Below are positions 35,001 to 46,321 of a stretch of 64,000 bases of DNA, one piece after another. The position numbers and the translations under genes were made by a program. The first letter of the stretch is position 1. Every line of letters begins with the position of its first letter. The notes beneath the pieces were generated by a model. The model made no database searches, was not told the origin of the DNA, and worked only from the letters and a program-made list of their open reading frames with translations. Source of the DNA: Sisyra terminalis (Eukaryota; Arthropoda; Insecta; Neuroptera; Sisyridae); contig OY292275.1 in assembly GCA_958496175.1 (NCBI GenBank), positions 17,422,001-17,486,000 of the forward strand, read 5' to 3'.

Positions 35001-35693
35001 TTTTTCTTTAATGTTTTATCGGTAGTTTCTTTTTTTGGAACCGATTTTTTGCTGCGTTTAAACTTAAGAGGAGTTGAAACTTTAATGGCTTTTGTTGTGG
35101 GTGAAATGACCACAGAGTTGGATGATGAGAGGGATGATTTTTTGTTTTGCGGTTTTTGTGTTTTCTTTTCTAACCCTTGCGCTGCTTTTAGAGATTTTGT
35201 GCGTAGCTTAATTTCTTGTTTGATTTTAGATACAACATATTGGACGGCTGCGTGTTTGCTTTGAGAGTTTCCAGAGCTTTGGTTTTTAAGGGTTTTCAAC
35301 TCAGCTCGCATTTTTGTAATAAGATCTTTAATTTTATTCATGGTTTCTTTTGATATTTGGTCGATTTGTAGACTTGGGTTTAAACTTATTTTTGAGGTTC
35401 CCGTTTCGTTCTTGGAAATTTCCGCTTCTTTCTTAGCAATTTTTTTTAAAGTCACAACTTTTTTCTTGGTGACAAAACTTGAATTGCTCTTCACTGCCAA
35501 ATCTTTCAGCTTTGAATGCTTTTTTTGTTTTAAATGGAAATTAGAAGAGTTGCTATTTTTCTGTTTTTGCATCGGCCGTTGCAATTTTTCCGTCGAGGAA
35601 AGACTGTGTAAAAAGTAGTTTTAAAGATAATTCAAAGAAAATATATTTCGCAAACCTTGTCTTAACGGTGGCAGGCGCTTTGTTTAGTACCAT
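32047..35693 (-). CDS. Uncharacterised Lys/Ser-rich 1174-aa protein
   Basis: I do not recognise this family. Minus-strand exons are 35693-35656, 35603-34276 and 34205-32047; the two introns are 52 and 70 bp with good GT-AG sites (GTTTGC and GGTAAG donors), and all phases agree. The start MVLNKAPATVKT is supported by the splice phase of the 38-nt first coding exon. The first 250 residues are Lys/Ser-rich and likely disordered, with a helical segment at about 105-150. A more ordered, hydrophobic patch lies at about 248-300 (LLDYYLHYGQF, then YVFPFSNG), and a heptad-like acidic helix at about 875-945. The rest is Ser/Asn-rich. There is no signal peptide and no membrane segment. This composition is common in centrosomal, ciliary or cytoskeletal proteins; that is only a guess. 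Confidence 0.8.
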
Positions 35694-38319
35694 TTTAATT
35701 TTTGGCTATTTTTTTGAGAATAAAAAATTTTAAAAGTTCATTTTGAAAAAAATCATTAAAATTTTAAAACTGTTTGAAATAAACTGAAATTTTTGAAAAA
35801 ATGGGATTAAAAAAGCATCAAAAAATTTTTTTTGAATGCCATAATAAATATAATTCGTTGCTACGAAAAAATACTGGGAATTTTGTTTCAACAAGTAGTC
35901 AACTGCACTCGATATTCTGTAAATACAAATGGTTCAATATTTTACCATCTAAAGTGTATTTTCAAAAAAATAAGTTTTCATAAGTTTCTTTATACAATTC
36001 AATTTTTAACACATAAATTATACAAATTAGACAATGAAAAATTAATTTCATATATAAATATTTCCATAATAAAATTATAACAATGACTACGATTAGTTAC
36101 CATGTGTAAAATTATAAATCAATTATTTGAATTAACTTATTTATTTTTAAATAAATACAATACATTTTTATCACTCAAGCGCAAAATTACAAACTTAAGC
36201 AATTCAAAATTTAGTTTTTCAAACAATTTATTTTTCATTTTTGTAATTTACTAATGCTTTTTATTAAAAATGCATTGAATATACCTCATTTTACATCGTG
36301 GGTTTAAGAAAAAAATAATATACACATTGCCTCCTATTTTCAATATATGGATACAACAAGACAATAAAAGTAAAATAATTGGAATAAATCATTGGAAATA
36401 TAAAACAAACGATGGTATATATATAATTTTGAAATACAAGTACGTTTTATAAACCTATACAAGTTAAAATCGATCTGGAGATCAATGGATGGTGACGTAT
36501 TTGTTGAAAATGTATAGTATTATACAGTTTAAGTATTATAATAGAAATAAATTAAAAAGTTTTACTTTTGTAGTCAATACAATTTAAAAATATAAGTCAC
36601 GTTAATTTATTAAAATTGAGTTCTGGAATATTGATTGGTGTCAATTTCAAATGTGGGAATTGTCCTTTAAACGAAAAAATAGTTGGTTGATTCTACCAAT
36701 AGATCAAGTTTGGTCGTAAATTGGGAAGTTATTAATTGGATATATCAATGTTTATCAATTTATATCAATGATCAGCTTTTGATAGAAAAAATGTATTGAA
36801 AAACTCTCAATGATTATCGCAACAGTTTTCACTGGCCTTTCCCTTCTATTCTTTGATAACTTCTCGCTTGTATTCGTAAAAAGAAAAACCATTCAAAAGT
36901 TACTTAAATACTGAACTAGAAGCCCGCAAAACTAATTTCAATAGCAATATCGCATCTTATACAATATATTGATATATTTTAAAAAAATCACTTCAGGAAT
37001 ACGAAAACGAAAAAAAAATAGTTGATTCTATTTTCTCTGTGCCTTTTGTACCACTTAACTAATTACTAGATAGATATTTTTTTGATTTCTTAGCAATTTA
37101 GTGTTTCTTAGAAGTTCGGAATTTTTGAAAATAAAAATTATTTGAATATTCTTTTTAATATTAGGAAATTAAATATGAAAGTTATCATACACGATACCCG
37201 TTGTATTTGTCGTGTACCACACAAAGATGAATCAGTTTAATTCTGCATGATGTTACTATAACACCTTACGAAGATTGTTGTGATTAAAGGTGAGAATTGG
37301 TACAAATTGGTGAATACTAAAATTTTCTCTAATTTTGCAAATCAATAAACTAATAATTAATTACTGAAAAATGTTTACACATCGCTTATATTTGATTAAC
37401 CTCGTACCGTGTCCTTGATCTATTGGCATGTTTAATACTTTTCAACTTTAGGCATTCAAAATAAAATAGTTAAGGTAAAACGTAAAATACGAATGTATTT
37501 TGCGCAAAGAGACAATTAATATTAAGATTGGTCAAAACTTAATTGAACGCCAAAATATTAACCACAAGTTTTCTATTTAAAACTTGTCTAAAAAGTAAAT
37601 GAAAATATGTGCATTCTCTCGGATCAAAATGTTAAAGAACATAATCGGTTGACCGAGAAATAAAGTTAAGAAAAAATATATAAAGTATATAAAAAATAGA
37701 TGCTAATACGATGTAGAGAGAAGTATATATGAATTTATAATTATGGAATCAATTTTTTATCATATTCATAAAAAGAGTTGACATTAGAATTGATGAGTTA
37801 TAATTCATAATATGCAAGCAAATAGAGTAAAATGTTTAGTACATTATTAGTAGTAATGTCATGGAAAAAGATTGTGTTGATTCCGTAGTCGTTTCTTAAA
37901 ATATTCAAATAGCAAAATATGTTTCTATCTATATAATTTTCTGTTCTTTACCGTACTGTTTTCTTTACTTTAAAATATATACAATATATCAGTACAATTT
38001 AAATTATCAATTTTTATCTTTCTAGTTTTAAAAAAAAGATAAAATTATTTTCTACTATGATTGATTTTTGGCTCTGAATTATAAATAAAAAAAATGTATA
38101 AATTATAACTGCCAATTAAATAAAATATGTACTTATTCTTAGGCAAAATTTTAGAGAGTATAACTGTATAACTGTGGTCATCACAACGAAGGAATTGATT
38201 TGTGGAGCTGTTGCTTTCATCAACATTTTTTTTTTCACACGAAGGCTATGTTGAAAATTTGCACCTATCACAGGAAAAGGAAACGAATTACAAAGTTCCG
38301 AAACTTGCAATCAACGTCT
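35694..38319. other. Intergenic DNA between the 1174-aa gene and the MICAL 3' end
   Basis: AT-rich DNA. It should contain the promoter of the minus-strand 1174-aa gene and the 3' untranslated region of MICAL. No core promoter motif or repeat copy stands out. Confidence 0.4.
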
Positions 38320-38325
38320 TTTATT

Positions 38326-41300
38326 TTAATTAGACGGTTTTTTCACTGATGTTAACTGTAATCCCTTGGCCAACATCAAAGCTTCGAGATCTTGATCTTC
38401 TTTCATATATCTAAACAATTGTTTTTAAAAATAAGTAAAAAAATAAATAGTAGAACAACGGTTGTACGCTTGCTATCAAAAAAATCGACGCATATTATTA
38501 GTAGTAAAATATCCAGGATAATTGGAAATGCATTATAAAAATGCAGAGAATTTTTTTAAGAAAACATTAACTGAAATTCGAAAGTTCAATCTTTTCCTTC
38601 AAAATATACATTTTTTGATTTCCTCGTCTATTATATAGCTAAAATGTAAAATAATTCAAATTCAAGTGAAAATATTTTTAGGCTAACGCATATTGCTGTT
38701 AGTGTAGAACTGTTTAAGCTACGTAATATAACATAAACAGACTCATTCGAATTTTTTTAGGTGTTAAATATTTTCATTGCTTTTTGTCTGGCCTATTCTG
38801 GCTATAGTATTATTGTTTCATGCTATTTTGAAAATCGTTGGAAAATATTTTCCGAAACTTGTTTCGCCTTAAGGCGAAATCAATAAACTTTATAATTCAA
38901 GAACTGGTTTGATAAGAAAATAAGATAACGAGGATAACATTTATATATGAATACCAAAATATCTTCCTCTTTTGCAGTGTTAAATTACAAAAAGTTACTG
39001 AAAACATTTTCGAAGAACCACATGAGGCTCGCGTAGACCTCTGCTTTAAAAGGTTAGACGCTAAAATAAGTATATTTACATCGTTTACATCATTATAGCC
39101 CTACAAAAGATAAAGAAATCAATAGAAAAAAATTGCTCAAACCCCTTTTAGAACTGGCAGCGTTGCATTTTCGACTATGTTTTTTCTAATTTAATTCGCG
39201 ATAAATCGGTCCATAATAAAAATTTAGACACAAAATAAAAATGTATACCATATTAGATTTGAATTAACAAAAAAAATCGCGAAAATAACAAAAAAAAATA
39301 AAGTAGGAAATGTAACGTTACCAGATTTGACTGTTCTAAAAGGCACTTAAGCCGAAAAATATTAAGTTAAATATTAAGGAATTAATTAGGATTATAAATC
39401 CTAAGGAAAAATATTAAGCTTTGAAGAATTTCGAGCAAATATATTTGCTACTCAACTTAAACAGTTCCGTAGTAATACCGATTAGCGACTTATGGCTTTA
39501 AATTTAAGGCTAGAGTGTACTTTAGCACACCCACAATCTGGCAACGTTGCATTTTCAATTTTGTTTTTAATTTAATTCGTGACATTTTTGTTTATTCAAT
39601 TCTAATATGGTATAATTCTCTTTTTTGTGGCTAAATTTTCATTACGGATCGATTTAATCGCGAATTAAATTAAAAACAAAGTCGAAAATACAACATTGCC
39701 AGATTGTGGGTGTGCTAAAGTACACATGAACCAAATTTAAATTAAATTAACAGGAATTAAACTATATATTACTGAAGAATACAGCCTATTTTGTAATAGG
39801 AGACCAGGAGAGCATTTCCAAAGTTCAGGGAACCCTCAATTTACTACATATTCGCTATAATCTTGTTTGCTCATTTGTGATAATGTTTGTGTTTCTTTTA
39901 AATAAAAAGTCCTAATTTGGCATCTATCCAAGGGTTCAAGCATGCATTAAAACGTCTTTAGCTTAAGCTTGATTAAAAATAAGGAATGATAATATATAAA
40001 TTGTGATAACTTGGGAAAAACTATAACAGGTCTATTCATTTCATATTAACTATCTTAAACAGTTCTGTACTAACGGCGCTAAATTTAAATTTTATTAACA
40101 TTATTATCATTGCGCATTTTACGAAATAGGATCATTTCAAAAATTGGGCGTGATATATAAATGAGATTTGTTTTTTTGATAACAAGCGCTCTTTTGTAAA
40201 ATTATCAACTTACCTTTGCTGGTTTCTTTCCAAAAGGGAAGCCAGCGATTCCCGCTTTTCGGCAATATTGAGCATTTCACTGACGAGGACATCTTCATTA
40301 ATGTCGGACGGACTTTTTGACGAACCCGGCGATGAACGAAGAGCGGTTTGCAAAAGTGAATGTTTTTCTTCAAGACGAAGATCTTCGGCTCGAGCCAATA
40401 ATTCACGTTCGTAACGTCGTAACGCTGCTAATTCTCGCATTAACGTTAACCATTCGGCCAACAATACGCTTTCCTCTTGCCCACCATTAGCGGATGAATC
40501 TTCACCTCGCAATATTTTCTCTAACTCAACTCCACGTGATTCCAACTCTCGCATTTTCACTTCCGTTTCTTCTAATTTGCGTTGAATTTCTTGAGCAATT
40601 CTCAATCTAGAAAGTAATTGAATAGCAATAAAATTGATTTTATTTGTATATCTTTTGGATCTTTTACCTTCTATGTTGTGACCGTCTGAAACATCGACGT
40701 TGGTCTAAGCTATCAGAAGTTCCAGCCTCTGATTTATCTAGAGTGTCTAAACTCCATGTTCGATTTGAACCAGTCAAATCACTTTCTATAAGGCTTTCGG
40801 GATTCATTGGGCAACAGGATGGTTCATAAGAACGGTGGTATTGCTGCACATAATTTAATGGTGGAGGCGGAATGGGGGGCGGCACGATGTCAGTAGAACC
40901 ACTACGACTTCGACGAGAGGTTTTCATATTCGCACTTGGTTCAGATTCGCGTCGTCCTGTTTTTTCCTAATAAAAACGTAAACTACATGTAAACCATATT
41001 TTTCATCAAAATCAACAAAATTAGTATAAGCTCATAAACACGCATAAGTTTTACAAATAATAAAATAAAAATAAGAACATCCTGAAAAGAATATTCATCC
41101 AGAAATAAGAGGAACAACTTCAACAGATCCTAGAATTGTATGTATTAGAATAAATTATTAGAAGAAAGTTCTTACCTTAGGTTTATCTTTGGTTCGGGGT
41201 GATATTCGGAACAATGAAAATCGATCTTTAGAATTATCGCCCGGACTTGAAACGGAACGTGGAGATCTTGGCGTCACTTCAACATCTTTTCTTTTATGGA

Positions 41301-44300
41301 AAAAATCAGTTACGGCTTGAATAATACTTTTACGTTTCTCTCCTGAACGCTTATCATGACGTTTCGCATTCTCAGCCAAACAAGGCTCCGACTTACAATG
41401 AACCGAATTACGGTCTTTATTTCGTCGCACCAAATCACCAATGATTGAATTGCCCGAAAATGATTTCTGGATGCCGATGCGTGCGTCTCGTGATATTTCA
41501 CTGAACGATTTTGTACGATTCGGTTTCTTAAACTGTTGCGAAAAATCGGATGATAACGAAGAAATTTGTTCACAACTAGGCGTATTATCAATTGTGAACA
41601 TTAAATTTTCGTTAATTGATGACGAACGACGAAATGTAACGTCTTCTGGACGCAAATCTCGTTCAAAGACAACACTGTGTCGTTGAGGACGGTCAGTTTT
41701 TGTAGATCCACGTCTATGTTCTTCATTTTCCGACGTTCTTCGCCGCACTATTGGAGGCAAATGTTTCACTGTTTCAGTGCTGGTTCTTTCTTTAAACGAT
41801 TCAATTTTATTAACAGATTTCAATGGTGATGGAGCAAATTCAAGAGTTTTTGGTGGATGTGATGACCCACGCTTGTTGGGTGTGGCATAAATGTCTTGAT
41901 TCCTCGACAGTACTGTATCAGTTGCTGATTTCTGTAACGCAAATGTGTTGGAATCATTTGGAATTATTGGAACATTTTCATCTTGTTTTCTCATCAAAAA
42001 TGCATTTCTATCTTTTGCTTTTCGTCCACTACTCAACTTCTTTTCAGATTTTAATTTATCCATTACCATTTCATGGATCAAATTCTTTTGTTTGGCTCTT
42101 TCTTTAGTGATTTCCTTGAGTTTTTCGGATGTAGTTAAAGGAGTAGTGTTTGTAGCCACAGGAATTGTTGGTGTTACGATATTTGTTTGGCTATTCACTT
42201 TTGCCTCGATAGTATCTTTTGATTCCGTTTTATCTGAAATCTGCTTATGCTGTTCAGATTTAGAGGAAGATGATACAGAAGATGGAGATGAAGACATAGA
42301 TTTTGTGTTGCTACCTCGACGCGATTTCCTAATATCAATTGAGTCCTTAGCGTTTTTAAATTCCGATACTAGGCTCTGTATACGCGTTACATGTTCTAAG
42401 TAGTCTTTATTATTTTCATTATATTTTTTCGGCTCTACTTGTTCAGTCTTAAATTCACAATCTTTGGCATTTTCTAAATGTTTTGATTTTGATCCTTCGT
42501 CTTTAACATTTGTCGCAGTGTTGCGCTGTTTGAATAAAGAAGGTTCAACAATCATAGTCTCTAATGATTGTAAACTTGTTAAATCACTTTTTGACTCACA
42601 ATCAACTGGTGTCTTCCGTTTAGCTACGTTTGAATCGTACCCTTGTCTTTCGTTAGACAAAAATGAATCCATATTATAACTATATCGGCTTTCCTTAAGA
42701 TTATGAGGACTAACATTAACAAATTGTACATATCCCTGATTTTTGAGCATAGCAACATTTGTCGCCGAGGCCACATTATCAAGACCGCCCCCACTACCTT
42801 CGGACGTTGTATCCATGTATTCAATACTGTCCAATTCTGCTAAATGACTAGGAACATCCGAATTTGTTTCAAATCGTCGTTCATCATCATCTCTTCCGCA
42901 TATATGTCCCAAATTATCCATTTCTTCTAATTTAACAAACTGAGCATTAACTGCGGCAGTTGTATTTAATTTATTTGTAAATTTGGCGGTCTTATATTTT
43001 CGTTTAGAATCAAATGTTGGGTTCATCTTGGATTCAACATCGTCAAAATCATCAGAAACAGTACCATCGCGAGCCCAGTCGGATAGCTCCGTTTCTGTTA
43101 AAGCAGTGGCAGTAATATCTCTATTGGAATCCGAACTTGATACACTGATATCGCTTGTCGATTTTCCTACATTCCTTCCACTTAACGTATGAATATCGAA
43201 CAATTTAACAGAACCCTGATCCAAAGTTTTTGGTTGATTCAAACATTTGGGTTCGTTTTTAGAAGAACTGCGCGCAGAAGTTTCATTCCACGCAGGTTCA
43301 CTTCCTTTATTTTGTTGATTAGCAGCGATTTCTTCCGCGGTTACAATCAAACTGTCCATAACAATGTCATCTTGATCTTCACTTCCATCATTTATTTTAA
43401 CCTTTGGGACGGTAATATTATTGTTGGCTGTCGATGAACTGTGACTCAATTCTTGATATTGCTTTTCTATAGATTGGTTATCCCCAAATGATGATAATGA
43501 ATCGGTGTCGACGTCATCATCATCGGAATATGTTACATTGTTGGTCGGCTCTCTAGTCCATGGAATTTCTGGAACTATAATTGATGTTTCTTGAGCAGGA
43601 CTTCGAGTTCTTTGATCACTATCTTCAACGGCTGTATCACTTTCCATAGGTTTTACTGTATTTTCAGTTGCTGTATCAGTTTGTGATAATTTTTCACTGT
43701 TCACATTTGATAGTGGACCACTAATTGAATCAGTTGATTTTATCATTTTAGCAGAATTACCCTCGTTATCTGAATCAGATTTACGTGAATTGTTGTTATT
43801 ATTATTGTTATTTGAGACATTTTGGACATCAGGTTTTAATTCATTTTTTGGAATATCCGTTTTTCCTCCACCACTAGCAATCAATGTTTGCATTGTAGGA
43901 GAAATTGACGGTGATGGATTCAATAATTTTTGATGTTCAGTAATATTTGAATGGAATGATTTAATTTTCGAATCTAAAGTTGATGTGGAACTGGACTTTT
44001 GAATGTTGTTATAAAGATTTGAACTTCCGAGCAAAAATTGTTTCTTTAGTTCAAGGGAAACTTTTGAGTGGTTGCGGTTTAATGCGAAGCTACATTTTGG
44101 TGGATTTTCGACGGTTCGAGGTGCCAAAATTTCAATGTCTGGCACAATTGGAGTGATTTCCAAATGAATGTCATCTTCTTTGGGTGGACTTGTTTTTCTG
44201 TGCTTGCCACTGATAAGTTTCTCGCTCGCTTTTGGCTTAAGATGAAGTTTTTTCGGTGGTATGTAATGCCCGCGAACTTTGGTTACATATACGTCTTCGA

Positions 44301-44424
44301 GCATTGACATCGGAATTTCCATTGTTGGTGTGGTTGCATCTAATTTAAATTCTGAATCGGTTGAAATTTCTGTGGCAGAATCTTGAGATTCGCTGGAGCT
44401 TTCGCTTTCCTCGTCGGATGCCAC
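38326..44424 (-). CDS. Mical: MICAL C-terminal exons with the bMERB domain (long isoform)
   Basis: Four minus-strand exons, 44424-41176, 40966-40668, 40606-40214 and 38410-38326, splice in phase and give 1341 aa ending in LQLTSVKKPSN. The first is 1083 aa of Ser/Asp-rich, probably disordered sequence starting VASDEESESSSES. The second has a proline run (IVPPPIPPPP). The third encodes a helical, Glu/Arg-rich block (RIAQEIQRKLEETEVKMREL... LMRELAALRRYERELLARAE) that is the bMERB (DUF3585) domain; in MICAL proteins this binds Rab GTPases and holds the enzyme autoinhibited. The fourth completes that helix (YMKEDQDLEALMLAKGL). The junction to the upstream MICAL exons must be phase 0, while exon 15 ends in phase 1, so the linking splice is not resolved. 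AATAAA directly follows the stop (38325-38320). Confidence 0.85.
39125..39356. mobile_element. GGCAACGTTG fold-back MITE, diverged copy in MICAL intron
   Basis: The left arm (CCCTTTTAGAACTGGCAGCG) and the right arm (inverse near 39313-39352) share the family core with the copies at 39508 and 44534. The middle includes AATCGGTCCATAATAAAAAT. Flanking A-rich octamers are similar but not identical. Confidence 0.6.
39508..39732. mobile_element. GGCAACGTTG fold-back MITE with intact 8-bp duplication
   Basis: This 225-bp element has long inverted arms (GTGTACTTTAGCACACCCAC then AATCTGGCAACGTTGCATTT) and is flanked by AAATTTAA on both sides (39500-39507 and 39733-39740). It has the same length as the copy at 44534 but lies in the opposite orientation. 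The 8-bp duplication fits hAT-like, P-like or Merlin-like transposases; the termini do not decide between them. It sits in the MICAL intron between the last two exons. Confidence 0.85.
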
Positions 44425-44533
44425 CTAATAAATTAATTAATCATTATTTTTCTTAGTTCTTGAAAAAAAACAGAAACAAGCAAATTCTCTTGAAAAACTG
44501 TAATGATTATTATCTTCCAATCATAGAGAAATA

Positions 44534-44758
44534 GGCTCATGTGTACTTTAGCACACCCACAATCTGGCAATGCTGCATTTTCGACTTTGTTTTTAATTTA
44601 ATTCGCGACTAAATCGGTCCATAATAAAAATTTAGCCACAAAAAAGAGAATTATACCATATTAGAATTGAATAAACAAAAATATCACGAATTAAATTAAA
44701 AACAAAGTCAAAAATGCAACGTTGCCAGGTTGTGGGTGTGCTAAAGCACACTTGAGCC
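44534..44758. mobile_element. GGCAACGTTG fold-back MITE with intact 8-bp duplication
   Basis: A 225-bp element whose ends are GGCTCATGTGTACTTTAGCA and the inverse (TGCTAAAGCACACTTGAGCC). The arms are about 75 bp and nearly perfect. Identical octamers GAGAAATA flank it (44526-44533 and 44759-44766). It lies in the MICAL intron just upstream of the first long-isoform exon. Confidence 0.88.
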
Positions 44759-44849
44759 GAGAAATATTTTGCTCATCTCTGTCATTTAAATACAAAGAAT
44801 ATTTAAATCGTCAAAAAATCAAATAAGAATTGGAATAAGTCAGTAAAAG

Positions 44850-45000
44850 TGGGAAATGCATGACTGGTTGTTCTAATAAATATAATTTTCTGGTTTGGAA
44901 TCATAAAATAGTTAGTAACTTGTAATTACAAGCAAGTTCCTTGGCAATCGAAATACGTATTTGACTATCACAAAATATTTTTTGGGTATTGTTTGATACA
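44850..45000. repeat. CAATCGAAATACGTAT dispersed repeat, copy 3
   Basis: TTGGCAATCGAAATACGTAT followed by TTGACTATCAC near 44939, matching the tails at about 1648 and 31669. The upstream part does not align clearly with the other copies. Confidence 0.4.
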
Positions 45001-45423
45001 TTTTAACTTTACAATACAATCAACTGTAGACGTAAAATATTATCTCGATACGAACCAATAATACTCTATATATCACATTTAAAACTCATTGTCAGTTCAC
45101 TCATTTTTACCCATAAAAACAATAATAATTGGATTTTATCTGAGGATATTAATATTGTAAATAATATTGTGAACTCCCTTTTGTCGGTAACGGTTGCTAA
45201 TAAGAATTATAAGAATAACTACTTTTCCCACTTAACTTAATAACTCCGATAAAAAGTAAATTACGTATATGATAAAACAATATTCAACCCTTAAAGGTAC
45301 TAGTGTAATTGGTTCCAAATTTTAAAACGAATTGTACTCTTTTTACATTTACATGTTATAAGTTAAATGAATTGGTTGTAAAGGGTGAAACCTTGTCTCA
45401 TTTTTAGGGGAAAACTAGAGTGC

Positions 45424-45432
45424 ACTTACCTT
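45424..45432 (-). other. Orphan consensus 5' splice site inside MICAL
   Basis: The minus strand reads AAG then GTAAGT, a full-consensus donor, about 1 kb upstream of the exon starting at 44424. In the frame required by that exon, an in-frame stop lies only 27 nt upstream of the donor and no ATG intervenes. It therefore fits a non-coding first exon of an internal promoter better than a coding exon of the long isoform. Confidence 0.35.
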
Positions 45433-46304
45433 ATTCCATCTTATTTGATTTTTGATTTAGCTAAATGACGTTATTTTATTAATTTTCGACTAAGGATTAT
45501 TTTGTATACAACTCATCAAACCATCTATTCGATTTATAACATTATCTGCACACTCTTACTTTAGTTGCAAAATTCGGTGAGATCCTTAAGATCTCAGCAT
45601 TAATTAGAACAAGTATGGAATTAATTAAAGAAAAAATTATCACACTCACACAAAAAAATAGAGAACAACCATGCAATATCAGTTTTTTAAACAATAGAAA
45701 TACGGTAAAACATTTACGCACATCAAATCGTTAGTGCCCCCATCAAGAAAATTTAATTCGAGACAAATAATAAGAAAAATCGTTAAAAAATTGATTTTTT
45801 TTGTTGGTGTTATCACATCGTAGCGCTGAAAACAGCAAACAGCGAATCGTTCGTTTTTTTGCCAATATTTACCTCATACACTCTAATATTGCATGGTGAT
45901 TAATTAATTAATCACACATTAATTGTGACTCCTTCGCTTCATTAATGAACTTTTAGTGCGCTTTTTGAGGGATGTGGAGTGAAATAAATGAAGAAATGAG
46001 CATAGGACTTTAAAGACATTAAGCACAGAAATACTAATCATTGCAATAAATATCCCTTCGATGTGGACATCAACTAATTGAAAAATTAATTGTTTAAATA
46101 AGCATAAGCGCGTTTAATTTCAGTTATCAAAAAGCTAATTATTAATCCTAAAAAAAATCAGGGAAATCTAAAATTGGAGAATCTCGCAATAATTGGACTT
46201 TTCCAATGAAAAATTGATCTATCTAATACGTAAAAACTCAGACATCAAACTTTTGAATAATTTAAAAATTTTAAATATAAATTTAAATGCCAATAAAATA
46301 CTAA

Positions 46305-46310
46305 TTTATT
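46305..46310 (-). terminator. Candidate poly(A) signal for the short MICAL isoform
   Basis: AATAAA on the minus strand, about 12 nt after the exon 16 stop codon. This allows exon 16 to act as a terminal exon. AATAAA is common in such AT-rich DNA, so the support is modest. Confidence 0.4.
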
Positions 46311-46321
46311 TCAGAAAAACG

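Noticed and set aside
41440..43440. Several plus-strand frames opposite the MICAL and 1174-aa exons (41441-43437, 47886-48416, 32957-33607)
   Set aside because: They lie antisense to long coding exons and show no protein-family resemblance; they are shadows of the real frames.
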